A stretch of 38,977 nt of DNA from Humibacillus sp. (GTDB lineage Bacteria > Actinomycetota > Actinomycetes > Actinomycetales > Dermatophilaceae), in NCBI GenBank assembly GCA_030452985.1, contig JAKDLG010000028.1, positions 1 through 38,977 of the forward strand, given 5' to 3'. The translations under genes and the position numbers were made by a program. This document shows, piece by piece, positions 26,974-35,095 of this stretch. The notes below the pieces were generated by a model that did no database searches, was not told where the DNA came from, and saw only the letters and a list, made by a program, of their open reading frames with translations. Each line of letters starts with the position of its first letter. Position 1 is the first letter of the stretch.

Positions 26974-28899
26974 TCACTCGCGTGCTCGGGCTTCACGGAT
27001 GCCGGCTAGTAGCGCGTCCAGGTCGTACACGCCGTGGTGGCGACGACCGTTGATGAAGAAGGTGGGGGTTCCCCGCACCCCGCTCTCGGCGGCGCTCTCG
27101 ACGTCGGCCACGATCCGGGCCCGAGAAGTGTGCTGGCGCAGGTCCGCGCGGAACCGTTCGACGTCGAGCCCGAGAGCGTCGGCGTGGCCAATCAAGTTTT
27201 TGGGCTCGAGGTGGTCTTGGTGGGCCAGCAGCCGGTCGTGCATTGGCCAGAACCGGCCCTGGCTGGCGGCAGCCTCGGTGGCTTCCGCCGCCAGCGCGGC
27301 GTTCGGGTGGACGTCGCGTAGCGGCAGGTGGCGCCAGACGTAGCGGATGTCGGTGTTGCTGGCCAACACCTGACGGATCGCTGGCTCGGCCTGACCGCAG
27401 TACGGGCATTGCAGATCTCCGTACTCGAGCAGGGTGACGGGTGCGTCCGGGTCTCCTCTGATGTGGTCGTGCTCGGGGTCGACCGGTTCGGTGAGGTCGG
27501 TCAGCGGAGGCAGGTTGCCGAAGACGGCTCGGGCGCGCAACCGGGAAGGTAGTGCTGCAACCCCGCGGAAGACCAGCACGGTCACGACTGCCGAGATCGC
27601 CGCCGAGGCGAGGATGGCGATCTTTGCGTCGGTCTGCTCCGGCCCGTCGAAGGCCAGGGTGGCGATCAGCAGGGCCACGGTGAAGCCGACGCCGGCGCTG
27701 GTGCCGCCGCCAAGGACTGCGGCCCAGCCGACGGGAGGTTCGAGTCGACGCCGGCTCAGTGTGCGGGTCAGCCACGACGCGACCAAGATCCCCACCGGTT
27801 TGCCGAGCACGTACCCGAGGGTGATCCCGATTGCGATGCTCGAGTGCAGGGCCCGGTCGAGATGCTGACCGGTGATGGGGATGCCGGCGTTGGCCAGCGC
27901 GAACAGCGGCACGATGACATAGCTGGACCACGGGTGGAACAGCTGTTGCAGCCGCTCGTTGGGGGTGACCGCCAAGGACAGTCCGCGGCGGGCCTCGCGA
28001 GCCAGTTCCGAGGTCGGCTGCTCACGGAAGGACCTCATCCGGGTCGTCGCACCCTCAAGCGCGTCCGGTTCCACTGGCAGGGCGTAGGACAACAACCCCA
28101 TCCCGAGACCGACGATCAGGGGGTCCAACCCGGAGATGAACAGGCACGCCCACGTCACGACACCGGCGATCAGATACCAGACCCCGGCCTGCACCCGCAG
28201 CCAGACACCCACCATGATCACGGCGAACACCCCGACCCCGGCCGCCAGGGGCCCGATGCTCACCGGGCCGCTGTAGACCGCTGCGATGACAAGCAGCGAA
28301 AGAAGGTCATCAACCACGACGACGGTCACCAGGAACGCCCGAAGCGGCTGCAGCGGGCGAGCCCGCGCCACCGACAGCAGCGCCAGGGCGAAGGCAGTGT
28401 CGGTGGACAACGCGATACCCCACCCGCGTGCGGCCGGACCGCCGCCGTTCAAAACCAGGTAGATACCCACCGAGGCGAGCATGCCTCCCACCCCGGCCAG
28501 TACCGGCAACAGCACCCGGCGCCGCTCACGCAGGTCCCCGACGTCGAAGGCCCGTCGAGCCTCGAGCCCGATGACCAAGAAGAAGAAGGTCATCAGACCG
28601 TTGTTGACCCAACCACGCAGATCCTGCCCCAGCCCGAAGGGCCCCAACCTCACCCCGAGCGGCGTGCGCCACAACGCCTGGTACGACCTCGGGTCGATCG
28701 CCACCCATCCGATCGCCACCAGAGCAGCGAGCAGCAACAACACGCTGCTCCCGGCCTCAGTCCGCACGAACGCCCGAAGCGGGGCGCGCCGCGGACTCGA
28801 CCAGGGAGTCGTTCCCGATCGCGGGCGCGCACTCACCGTCGGCGCGGGGTCGGCCGGGCGGTGGTGGACAAGCCGCACTCGTAGCGCGAAACGGTGCAC
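26974..28899 (-). CDS. nhaA: Na+/H+ antiporter NhaA fused to a DsbA-like thioredoxin domain
   Basis: Residues about 45-450 are an NhaA antiporter with roughly 12 helices. The ion-binding aspartates are D197 and D198 (VVVVDDLLSLL), the helix IV motif is STDTAFALALL with D167, and the conserved lysine K367 is in GYVLGKPVG. After a hydrophilic linker, residues about 470-641 form a DsbA/FrnE-like thioredoxin fold with CPYC at 498-501 and cis-proline P612 in GTPTFF. Such NhaA-thioredoxin fusions are known in actinobacteria. By topology the thioredoxin domain should face the cytoplasm if the N-terminus does, but I cannot settle this. The assigned start is GTG 28899; a later GTG is possible because the first 40 residues are not conserved. 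It converges on the kinase gene, 87 bp apart. Confidence 0.9.
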   Translation of the reverse strand: MHRFALRVRLVHHRPADPAPTVSARPRSGTTPWSSPRRAPLRAFVRTEAGSSVLLLLAALVAIGWVAIDPRSYQALWRTPLGVRLGPFGLGQDLRGWVNNGLMTFFFLVIGLEARRAFDVGDLRERRRVLLPVLAGVGGMLASVGIYLVLNGGGPAARGWGIALSTDTAFALALLSVARARPLQPLRAFLVTVVVVDDLLSLLVIAAVYSGPVSIGPLAAGVGVFAVIMVGVWLRVQAGVWYLIAGVVTWACLFISGLDPLIVGLGMGLLSYALPVEPDALEGATTRMRSFREQPTSELAREARRGLSLAVTPNERLQQLFHPWSSYVIVPLFALANAGIPITGQHLDRALHSSIAIGITLGYVLGKPVGILVASWLTRTLSRRRLEPPVGWAAVLGGGTSAGVGFTVALLIATLAFDGPEQTDAKIAILASAAISAVVTVLVFRGVAALPSRLRARAVFGNLPPLTDLTEPVDPEHDHIRGDPDAPVTLLEYGDLQCPYCGQAEPAIRQVLASNTDIRYVWRHLPLRDVHPNAALAAEATEAAASQGRFWPMHDRLLAHQDHLEPKNLIGHADALGLDVERFRADLRQHTSRARIVADVESAAESGVRGTPTFFINGRRHHGVYDLDALLAGIREARARE

Positions 28900-28958
28900 T
28901 TCACACTGGTACGGAGAGCCATGGTCTCCCTCGAGACGGGTCGTTGGTCAGGTCGAGT

Positions 28959-29457
28959 TCATGTCGCGCGGGCGATCACCCGGTGGGTTGGCCCCAGCTC
29001 ACCGATGAAGTCACGGGCTACGATCTCGGCCACCGTCTGGGTCATCCGCCCGGCCTATGATCACGACCGAACCCTTTTTGACGAACACGAAGTCGTCGCT
29101 GTCCTGCTCAAGCTCCAGCAACACCTCTCCCGTCGTGATGGCGCGGGCCGTCCCGCCCGGCGAAGGCGGGCCACCACGTCCTCGCCCCGGTGGGGCCCAC
29201 GCCTCAAGATCCAACGGGCTCCAGGCCTCTGACGACCGCCGCACCCGCACCCGAGGTGCCCCTGAAGCTTCTTTGGCTACTTCGGCTTCAGCCGACCGTA
29301 CCGGTGGGAGCGGGCTGCCCTCGATTTCCATCAGGATCCGGTGCGCGGATCCCAGGTTCAAGGTGGGCACGGCGTCGCCGCCGACGTTGGCAAGAACCCG
29401 TGAGCCGTCGCCGGCGGCCCGGTGGGCCGCGTCTTTGAGTGCAGGCGTGGTGTCCAC
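28959..29457 (-). pseudogene. Broken cNMP-binding-domain gene fragment
   Basis: Immediately after the hydrolase stop, a GTG at 29457 opens a frame of about 148 codons. It ends in a piece resembling the first strands of a cyclic-nucleotide-binding domain (TTGEVLLELEQDSDDFVFVKKGSVVI) and then stops at 29011. A different frame just downstream continues with EIVARDFIGELG and stops at 28959-28961, which fits the next part of the same fold. A frameshift near 29030 would join them. The preceding 100 residues are not recognised. Domains of this kind occur at the front of some thioredoxin-reductase-like flavoproteins, but no flavoprotein part is present. Confidence 0.35.
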
Positions 29458-29461
29458 GAGG

Positions 29462-30181
29462 TCAGGCCGTGGATCCCACGTTCGCCCCGACGGCCGCCAA
29501 GATGGTCTCGATGGTCTGATCGGGGTGTGAGATACCGACGACATGTGAGGCGCCCGCGACCTCGACGGTGCCACGCGACCCGGCCCGGTCGGCCATGACG
29601 TGGTGTGCCCCGGCGGGGATGTTGCGGTCCAGTTCGCCGAAGATGAACCAGCTCGGCACCTCGCGCCAGAGCGCGCGGTCCCCTGATGGCTCGTAGAGCG
29701 CCGCCTCGGTCACGGGCCGTTGGGTCACGGCCATGGTGGCGGCCTGCTCGGGGCTCAGGTCGGCGGCGAACTGGTGGTGGTACTTCCCCTGGTCGATGTA
29801 AAGGTCCGATCCGCCGCCGGCGAGTGGCACCGGGGCGAGGGTGTCACCCAGCGTCGACCCGGGCGCCAAAGCCGAGGCATCCCCACAGCTCTCACCCGGC
29901 TTCAACGCGAAACCGGCCACGTACACCAGACCGACCACGTCCGCACCGGACGCGTCGACGTTCGTCATCACCGCTCCGCCGTAGGAATGCCCGACCAGCA
30001 CGAGCGGTCCGTCGACGCTGGCCACCAGGTCGGTCAGTAGCGCCGCATCGGTGGCCACCCCCCGCAGCGGGTTGGCGAACGCGATAACGGTGTGACCCAA
30101 CCGGGTCAGCGGCGCGATGACACCGTCCCAGCTGGACGAGTCGGCGAACGCGCCATGAACAAGAATGATGGTCGACTTCAT
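29462..30181 (-). CDS. Alpha/beta hydrolase (short, salicylate-esterase-like)
   Basis: The 239-aa cytoplasmic protein begins MKSTIILVHGAFADSSSWDG, the characteristic start of small HNL/MES-type alpha/beta hydrolases. The triad is S66 in GHSYGG, D185 in GELDRNIP and H213 in ASHVVGISHP. The ATG at 30181 is preceded by GAGGAG at 6 nt; the frame is open further upstream to 30460, but that part has no conserved sequence. Members cleave small esters or amides, and the substrate is not predictable. It is divergent from the interrupted hydrolase gene at 30388, with 206 bp between them. Confidence 0.88.
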   Translation of the reverse strand: MKSTIILVHGAFADSSSWDGVIAPLTRLGHTVIAFANPLRGVATDAALLTDLVASVDGPLVLVGHSYGGAVMTNVDASGADVVGLVYVAGFALKPGESCGDASALAPGSTLGDTLAPVPLAGGGSDLYIDQGKYHHQFAADLSPEQAATMAVTQRPVTEAALYEPSGDRALWREVPSWFIFGELDRNIPAGAHHVMADRAGSRGTVEVAGASHVVGISHPDQTIETILAAVGANVGSTA

Positions 30182-30387
30182 CAGATCTCCTCTCGTGGAA
30201 CCCCGGCCGCGGCGGCCTGGCTGACCGCTGAACATGGCCTTGTGAACGACCGTGCCAGCATCAGCCTCGCCAAACGACATGGCCAGCCGGACAGGCTTTT
30301 CCGGACAACCGGATGTGATCAGACTGCCCGCATGTGCGACGTTGCCAGAACGACAGCGCATCACACCGACCCGGAAGAGAGACCACC
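30182..30387. promoter_or_regulatory. Divergent intergenic region with short inverted and direct repeats
   Basis: The 206 bp between two divergent hydrolase genes contain TCCGG-ACAA-CCGGA at 30300-30313 and a direct repeat CCGGACA at 30287-30293 and 30301-30307. These could be an operator for a local repressor, but no regulator gene is adjacent and the repeats are short. No convincing -35/-10 pair was found. Confidence 0.25.
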
Positions 30388-31362
30388 ATGTCAACCACGA
30401 CCACCACGAAGTCGAGATCCGTTGTGCTCGAAGCCGCTTCGCAGAACATCGTCGAGGCAACCGCTCAACCTCCCCTGCTTTACGAGCTTCCTGTCGAGCA
30501 AGCCCGCAAGGTGCTCGACGATGTTCAGGCCGAACCGGTCGAGATGTTCGACGTCGACGACGAATGGGTCACCGTGCCTGCCGACGTCGGTGACGTGCCG
30601 GTCCGGATCGTCCGACCCGTCGGGGTCACCCAGGCCCTACCGGCCGTTCTGTACATGCACGGCGGGGGCTGGATCCTGGGCAATGCCGCCACGCACGACC
30701 GACTCGTTCGTGAACTGGCCGTCGGCGTCGGCGCGGCCATCGTCTTCGTCGAGTACACCTGATCACCCGAGGCGCACTACCCGGTGGCGATCGAACAGGG
30801 CTACGCCGTGGCGCAATGGCTTCAGTCCCACGGTTCATCACACGGGATCGACCCGGCCCGTATCGCGGTAGCCGGCGACTCAGTGGGCGGCAACATGACC
30901 GCTGCTCTTGCGTTGATGGCGAACGAACGCGGCGACGTCAGCTTCGTGCACCAGTCGATGTACTACCCGGTGACCGACGCGGCCATGGACACCGGGTCCT
31001 ACGACCAGTTCGCCACCGGCTACTACCTCGCCGCGAAGGGGATGGCCTGGTTCTGGGACGCCTACCTGCCAGACGTCGACCGGCGCACCGAGATCACCGC
31101 CTCACCGTACCGAGCCACCCCGGAGCAGCTGACGGGCTTGCCGCCCGCCTTCCTGCTCGTCGACGAGGCCGATGTGCTGCGCGACGAAGGTGAAGGGTAT
31201 GCCGCCCACCTGCGCGCTGCCGGGGTCGAGGTCACAACGGTCCGCTACGACGGCATCACCCACGACTTCATGCTGTTGAACCCGCTCCGCGACACCCACG
31301 CCACCCGTGCCGCCATCGCCCAAGCCATCGCCGTTCTCCGACAGGCTCTGGCAACCGGCTGA
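30388..31362 (+). pseudogene. Alpha/beta hydrolase (HSL/acetyl-hydrolase family) with in-frame stop
   Basis: The ATG at 30388 (GGAAGAGAG upstream) opens a frame that would encode 323 residues but for a TGA at codon 125 (30760-30762). Sequence on both sides is fully conserved and in the same frame: VFVEYT before and SPEAHYPVAIEQGYA after. The oxyanion motif HGGGW starts at residue 91, the nucleophile elbow GDSVGGN lies around codon 165, the acid is in DEADVLRDE and the base in THDF. Homologues of this family often have YxRSPEA or YxPSPEA here, so a single CGA-to-TGA change explains the stop. It could be a true nonsense mutation, a sequencing error or, less likely, a read-through codon. I cannot see a usable start for the second half alone other than GTG 30784. 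Confidence 0.85.
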
Positions 31363-31418
31363 CAGTAAGCCCCGCCCGACCGATCCCTGCGTCCAAGCGA
31401 AATCTTCAGGAGGCTGGC

Positions 31419-32420
31419 ATGTCACCCCGCCGCATCCCCCTCAACATCTTCGGGATGGGCTTCGGGCTGTCAGGCCTGGCCACGTCATGGCGGATCGCGG
31501 CAGACCTCAACGTCGCCTCACACTGGTTCAGCGACGCGATGACCGCCGCCGCCGCCATGGTGTGGGCCGGTTCTTGCGTGGCCTACCTGCGGTACGCGGC
31601 GGCGACGCCGGACGCCTGGTCTCGCGACCTGAGCGACATGACGGCCGGGCCGTTCGCGTCGTTGGCGGTCATCACCCCGATCCTGTTGGCTGCCAACGGG
31701 ATCGCTCCGTACTCACCGGCCGCCGCGGCCGTAGTCGTCGACGTCTTCGCCGTGCTGGTGCTGCTGCTCGGCGGATGGTTCACCGGCTTCTGGATGCGTG
31801 GCGGAACCGACTTCGACCGGCTTCACCCCGGCTACTTCCTACCCACCGTGGCCGGTGGTCTCGTCGCCGCCGCGGGCTTGGCCGAGGTCGGGCAGCAGCG
31901 GTTCGCCCAGATGATGCTAGGTCTGGGCCTGGTCTGCTGGGCCATCCTGGGCTCGATGATCCTGGGCCGGTTGATCTTCCGGCCGCCGCTTCCCGATGCG
32001 CTCACCCCCACCATGGCGATCGAAGTGGCACCTGCCGCCGTCGCCAGCCTGACTCACTTTTTCGCCAACGGCGGCCGGGTCGACTTCTTCGCGGCGGTTC
32101 TGGCCGGGTACGGCCTGCTGATGGTCACCGCCCAGCTGCCGCTACTGCCACGCTATCTACGGCTCTCGTTCTCACTCGGGACCTGGGCGTTCACCTTCTC
32201 GTGGACCGCAGTCGCCGGCGCCGCCCTCTTCTGGATCGCCTCGACCCGGTTCGTCGGTGACCGCGCCAGCAGCTATCTCGTCCTGGCCATCATCACCGGC
32301 CTCGTCAGTGGCATCGCGGCCCGGACGCTGGCGGCTGCCATGCGAGGCCAGCTCCTTCCTGCCCCAGTGGCCGAGACCAAGATCGGGTCGAGACCACAGT
32401 CAGCGTCCTCAGCCTCCTGA
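31419..32420 (+). CDS. TDT/SLAC1-family membrane transporter
   Basis: This is a 333-aa integral membrane protein with about ten hydrophobic helices. The start PLNIFGMGFGLSGLATSWR matches the first helix of the tellurite-resistance/dicarboxylate transporter (TDT) family, to which TehA, Mae1 and plant SLAC1 anion channels belong. GGWFTGFWM and a HPGYFLPTVAGGLVAA segment in the middle also fit. Members move anions such as dicarboxylates, sulfite or nitrate; the substrate here is unknown. AGGAGG lies 6 nt upstream of ATG 31419. The preceding interrupted hydrolase is 56 bp away on the same strand. Confidence 0.85.
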   Translation: MSPRRIPLNIFGMGFGLSGLATSWRIAADLNVASHWFSDAMTAAAAMVWAGSCVAYLRYAAATPDAWSRDLSDMTAGPFASLAVITPILLAANGIAPYSPAAAAVVVDVFAVLVLLLGGWFTGFWMRGGTDFDRLHPGYFLPTVAGGLVAAAGLAEVGQQRFAQMMLGLGLVCWAILGSMILGRLIFRPPLPDALTPTMAIEVAPAAVASLTHFFANGGRVDFFAAVLAGYGLLMVTAQLPLLPRYLRLSFSLGTWAFTFSWTAVAGAALFWIASTRFVGDRASSYLVLAIITGLVSGIAARTLAAAMRGQLLPAPVAETKIGSRPQSASSAS

Positions 32421-32991
32421 TCGTGGGCACGCCCGGACCAAACTCTCAAAGCAACAGAAGGGTGAGAGCCATGAGCCACGGCGTACCCCCGAGCAGGCGT
32501 TGTACTCTCCGGCGGTCTTCGGTGAATGGGTCCCGGCGGGTACGCGGGCCGCACGAGAGGAGGAGCCGGCTGAAGTCGGTTGCTTTCTCTACCGGGTCGC
32601 TGAGCGCCCTTACCCCTCCAGCTTCGGGGACAGCGCGCGCTCAGCAGCCTTGACGCCGAGTCGGTGCTGGTCCGGACCGCGCGCCGGAAGAAGCTTTCGG
32701 GTTCTCTCTAATGTCAGAATCCGGAGGGCGGTGCCAGCGCCCAAGGAAGACTGGTCGAAGGGTACTGATCGGCTACGCGGCTCGTTCCAGACCTGGCGGT
32801 TGGTGGGCGCCTGACACGCTGGTCAACTGAGTGTTTGCCCGATCTGTCCAACTGCCACACGACTCGGGTCTGAACTACTACTGACAGAGGCTACCGTGCG
32901 GGTGTGGTGCGTCGTGGGCGTGGAGCGCCTTCGATCCGGGGCCGGCGATCGAGATGAGCACCACTGCGATCTGGCAGCGCTGGTTGCCCAG
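32421..32991. other. Degraded intergenic DNA
   Basis: These 571 bp hold no gene I can support. Several short open frames exist, the longest on the + strand being a tail of a frame that overlaps the transporter gene, with no conserved domain. The only structured part I see is the second copy of the 55-bp element (32656-32710). The region probably consists of remnants from rearrangement near the right end of the island. Confidence 0.5.
32656..32710. repeat. 55-bp element, copy B
   Basis: This aligns gaplessly with 22691-22745 at a constant offset of 9965 bp, with about 45 of 55 identical positions and the core GCTTTCGGGTTCTC fully shared. Unlike copy A it is not followed by a recognisable gene. 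It is either a stray copy of a regulatory region left by an old duplication, or one member of a dispersed repeat family. Confidence 0.5.
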
Positions 32992-33300
32992 CTAGACGGT
33001 CGCGTCGGGTCGGCGTTGCTGCAGTAGCGCCCCCGTGAGTAGCCGCGAGCTCGGCGCGGAGGGCGGCGACTTGGTCGCGGTGGCGGCGGCGTTCGTCTTT
33101 GAGCTTGGCGGTCAGGACCCGCACGATGGCGGTGGTGTCACTCTCGGGCGGGTCGGGCACCGGGTGGGTGGCTTCGCGTTGCTGGGCGCGGAGGGACTCG
33201 ATCCGGGCGCGGAGCGGTGGGTTGGTGTAAAGGAAGTTGATCGAGACCCCGGCGGTGCGGGCGACGTTGCGGAAGTCGATCGGCTCGCTCTCTTCTTGGC
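32992..33300 (-). pseudogene. Tn554-type TnpC (DUF6262-like) remnant
   Basis: The minus strand encodes EPIDFRNVARTAGVSINFLY followed by TNPPLRARIESLR and a charged helix (LTAKLKDERRRHRDQVAALRAELAA). This is the helix-turn-helix plus coiled coil of the TnpC accessory proteins of TnpABC transposons (DUF6262 and relatives). The usual N-terminal helix is missing. A frameshift lies in a run of five G (C on the + strand, 33030-33034): removing one base restores an end reading ALLQQRRPDATV and a stop at 32992-32994. TnpA and TnpB are absent. It marks old transposition at the right end of the island. Confidence 0.6.
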
Positions 33301-33464
33301 CTGACCCTCTACCTGGACGACCACAACGCGTGTCATATCTGAGGCTCCCAGACGTTGCGCACGTCATGGAGTTGCCACGCCTAACCCGTCCTCGACGTCA
33401 GTCTCAGACCATAGACAGCATCGCTGAGGACGCCAAGTACGGACCCAGTCGTCTGTCACCAAAA

Positions 33465-33671
33465 GAGATTCAGGACCGCAACGTGCTCGAGAGCACCGAC
33501 GGTCCGTTCGAGCACGTTCGGGTCGTCTGCGTGGGCTGTCACTGGTTCCTCATGCCGCTCGAGGCCCTCGCCCGTCGCAGCCCCGACCCTCAGCCGGCGG
33601 GCCGCGTCATCGAGAGCACGTCGAGCGCCTCGTCGAGCTGCTCTTCGGTGAGGGCCCCGTTCTCGAGGTGA
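33465..33671 (+). pseudogene. 3' half of the small gene cut by the island
   Basis: This frame encodes EIQDRNVLESTDGPFEHVRV, then VCVGCHWFLMPLEALARR and a variable tail, ending in TGA at 33669-33671. It has no start of its own that looks real: the nearest in-frame ATG (33366) lacks a ribosome-binding site and leads through unrelated codons. The conserved segment is what should follow the MIDLTQCPSAGHRP opening at 17617. The tail overlaps the 3' end of fumC by 82 nt on the opposite strand. Function unknown; the CxxC...C/H pattern could bind zinc. Confidence 0.6.
33480..33518 (-). terminator. 11-bp inverted repeat downstream of fumC
   Basis: AACGTGCTCGA (33480-33490) and its exact complement TCGAGCACGTT (33508-33518) flank a 17-nt loop, 70 bp beyond the fumC stop. 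On the minus strand the hairpin is followed by a modest T-containing stretch (CTCTTTTGG), not a clear T run. It lies within the 3' half of the split small gene, so it may be a coincidence of coding sequence. Terminator is only one reading. Confidence 0.3.
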
Positions 33672-35005
33672 CCGTGCTCGATGACGACCTCGCGGATGGT
33701 GCGACGCTGCTTGACCGCCTGCTTGACGACGGTGGAGGCCGCCTCGTAGCCGATGTACCGGTTGAGCGGCGTGACGATGCTCGGCGAGCTCTCGGCCAGC
33801 TTGCGGGCGTGCTCGACCTCGGCGGTGATGCCGTCGACGCAGCGATCGGCCAGCAGCCGGGCGCACGATGCGAGCAGGGTGATCGACTCGAGCACGTTCT
33901 TGGCGAGCACCGGCAGCATGACGTTGAGCTCGAAGTTACCGGCCGCCCCGGCGGTGGTGATGGTGACGTCGTTGCCGATCACCTGGGCGCACGCCATGAG
34001 GGTCGCTTCGGCGATCACGGGGTTGACCTTGCCGGGCATGATGCTCGACCCGGGCTGCAGGTCGGGAAGGTGGATCTCCCCGAGACCGGTGCGCGGTCCT
34101 GAGCTCATCCAGCGCAGGTCGTTGCAGATCTTCGTCAGGCTCACGGCCACGACCTTGACCGCCCCCGAGAGCTCGACGACGGCATCCTGCGCCGACTGTG
34201 CCTCGAAGTGGTCGCTGGCCTCGCGGAAGTCGGTGCCGGTTGCCGCGGCGACCTTCGCGATGACCGCGGCCGCGAAGCCCGGGGCCGCGTTGAGGCCGGT
34301 GCCCGCAGCCGTACCGCCGAGGGGCAGCTCGCGGGTGGCGTCGGCGGCCGCCCGCACGCGGCTGGCGCCCAGCTCGACCTGCCGACGGTAGCCCCCGAAC
34401 TCCTGGCCCAGGGTCACCGGCACGGCATCCATCAGGTGGGTGCGCCCGGCCTTGACGACGTCGGCGAACTCGGCCTGCTTGCTGGCCAGCGACTGCGCGA
34501 GGTGGTCGAGGGCGGGGGCGAGGTCGTTGACGGCGGCCAGGGTGGCGGCGATGCGAAGGGCACTGGGGAAGGTGTCGTTGCTCGACTGACCGGCGTTGAC
34601 GTGGTCGTTGGGGTGCACCTCGAGGTCGGTGGCGAGGTGGGCGAGGCGCGCGACGACCTCGTTGACGTTCATGTTCGTCGAGGTGCCCGAGCCGGTCTGG
34701 AACACGTCGATGGGGAACTGGTCGTCCTGCTCGCCGTCGGCCACCTCGGTCGCGGCGGCGGCGATGGCCGTGGCCAGGTCGGGCGCCACCACCTCGAGAT
34801 CACTGTTCACCTCGGCGGCAGCGGCCTTGAGCCGGGCCAGCGCGTGCACGACACCGGGCGGCACCGGCACCCCACTGATGGGGAAGTTCTCGACCGCCCG
34901 GGCGGTCTGAGCCCCCCACAGGGCATCGGCGGGCACCTGCACCTCGCCCATCGAGTCGTGCTCGGTACGGAACTGTGGCTGCGACGACGCGGCTTGCTCA
35001 CTCAT
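33590..35005 (-). CDS. fumC: Class II fumarate hydratase
   Basis: The enzyme interconverts fumarate and malate in the TCA cycle as an oxygen-stable homotetramer. The 471-aa length is normal. The superfamily signature [11 protein letters not shown] starts at residue 319, with the catalytic serine in the mobile loop. [27 protein letters not shown] and [16 protein letters not shown] are the other conserved substrate-binding regions. The gene lies 90 bp downstream of rarD on the same strand. I take the ATG at 35005 as the start. No clear promoter could be read upstream. Confidence 0.97.
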   Translation of the reverse strand: MSEQAASSQPQFRTEHDSMGEVQVPADALWGAQTARAVENFPISGVPVPPGVVHALARLKAAAAEVNSDLEVVAPDLATAIAAAATEVADGEQDDQFPIDVFQTGSGTSTNMNVNEVVARLAHLATDLEVHPNDHVNAGQSSNDTFPSALRIAATLAAVNDLAPALDHLAQSLASKQAEFADVVKAGRTHLMDAVPVTLGQEFGGYRRQVELGASRVRAAADATRELPLGGTAAGTGLNAAPGFAAAVIAKVAAATGTDFREASDHFEAQSAQDAVVELSGAVKVVAVSLTKICNDLRWMSSGPRTGLGEIHLPDLQPGSSIMPGKVNPVIAEATLMACAQVIGNDVTITTAGAAGNFELNVMLPVLAKNVLESITLLASCARLLADRCVDGITAEVEHARKLAESSPSIVTPLNRYIGYEAASTVVKQAVKQRRTIREVVIEHGHLENGALTEEQLDEALDVLSMTRPAG

Positions 35006-35048
35006 GCCCCCATCATGCCCTGGAGCGCCACTCAGATCACGTTGGGCC

Positions 35049-35062
35049 CGGCCTACCGGCCG
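35049..35062 (-). terminator. Candidate hairpin between rarD and fumC
   Basis: CGGCC-TACC-GGCCG forms a 5-bp GC stem in the 90-bp gap after rarD. There is no T run. It could weakly end the kor-rarD transcript or be chance in GC-rich DNA. Confidence 0.2.
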
Positions 35063-35095
35063 AGCGTGAGCAGCACGGCGAGGCAGGGCGCCCGG

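Larger units (their letters stand above)
17659..33464. mobile_element. Inferred 15.8-kb accessory island inserted in a small gene
   Basis: The two ends abut the separated halves of one small gene that lie in the same orientation. To the left are nuo/lactone oxidase genes and to the right fumC-rarD-korBA, all core metabolic genes. Within the interval are a TnpC-type transposition protein remnant near the right end, several broken genes, and a cargo of redox, hydrolase, signalling and transport genes. No integrase, tRNA target, clean target-site duplication or terminal inverted repeats could be identified, so the exact ends are uncertain by a few bases. The interval may have grown by several events rather than one. 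Confidence 0.55.

Noticed and set aside
32257..32814. 185-codon + strand frame after the transporter gene
   Set aside because: Its first part overlaps the transporter gene in another frame, the remainder has no domain, and no start with a ribosome-binding site exists in the free region.
33366..33671. Reading the 3' half of the split gene as an intact gene starting at ATG 33366
   Set aside because: No ribosome-binding site precedes that ATG, and the first 33 codons look unrelated to the conserved segment.
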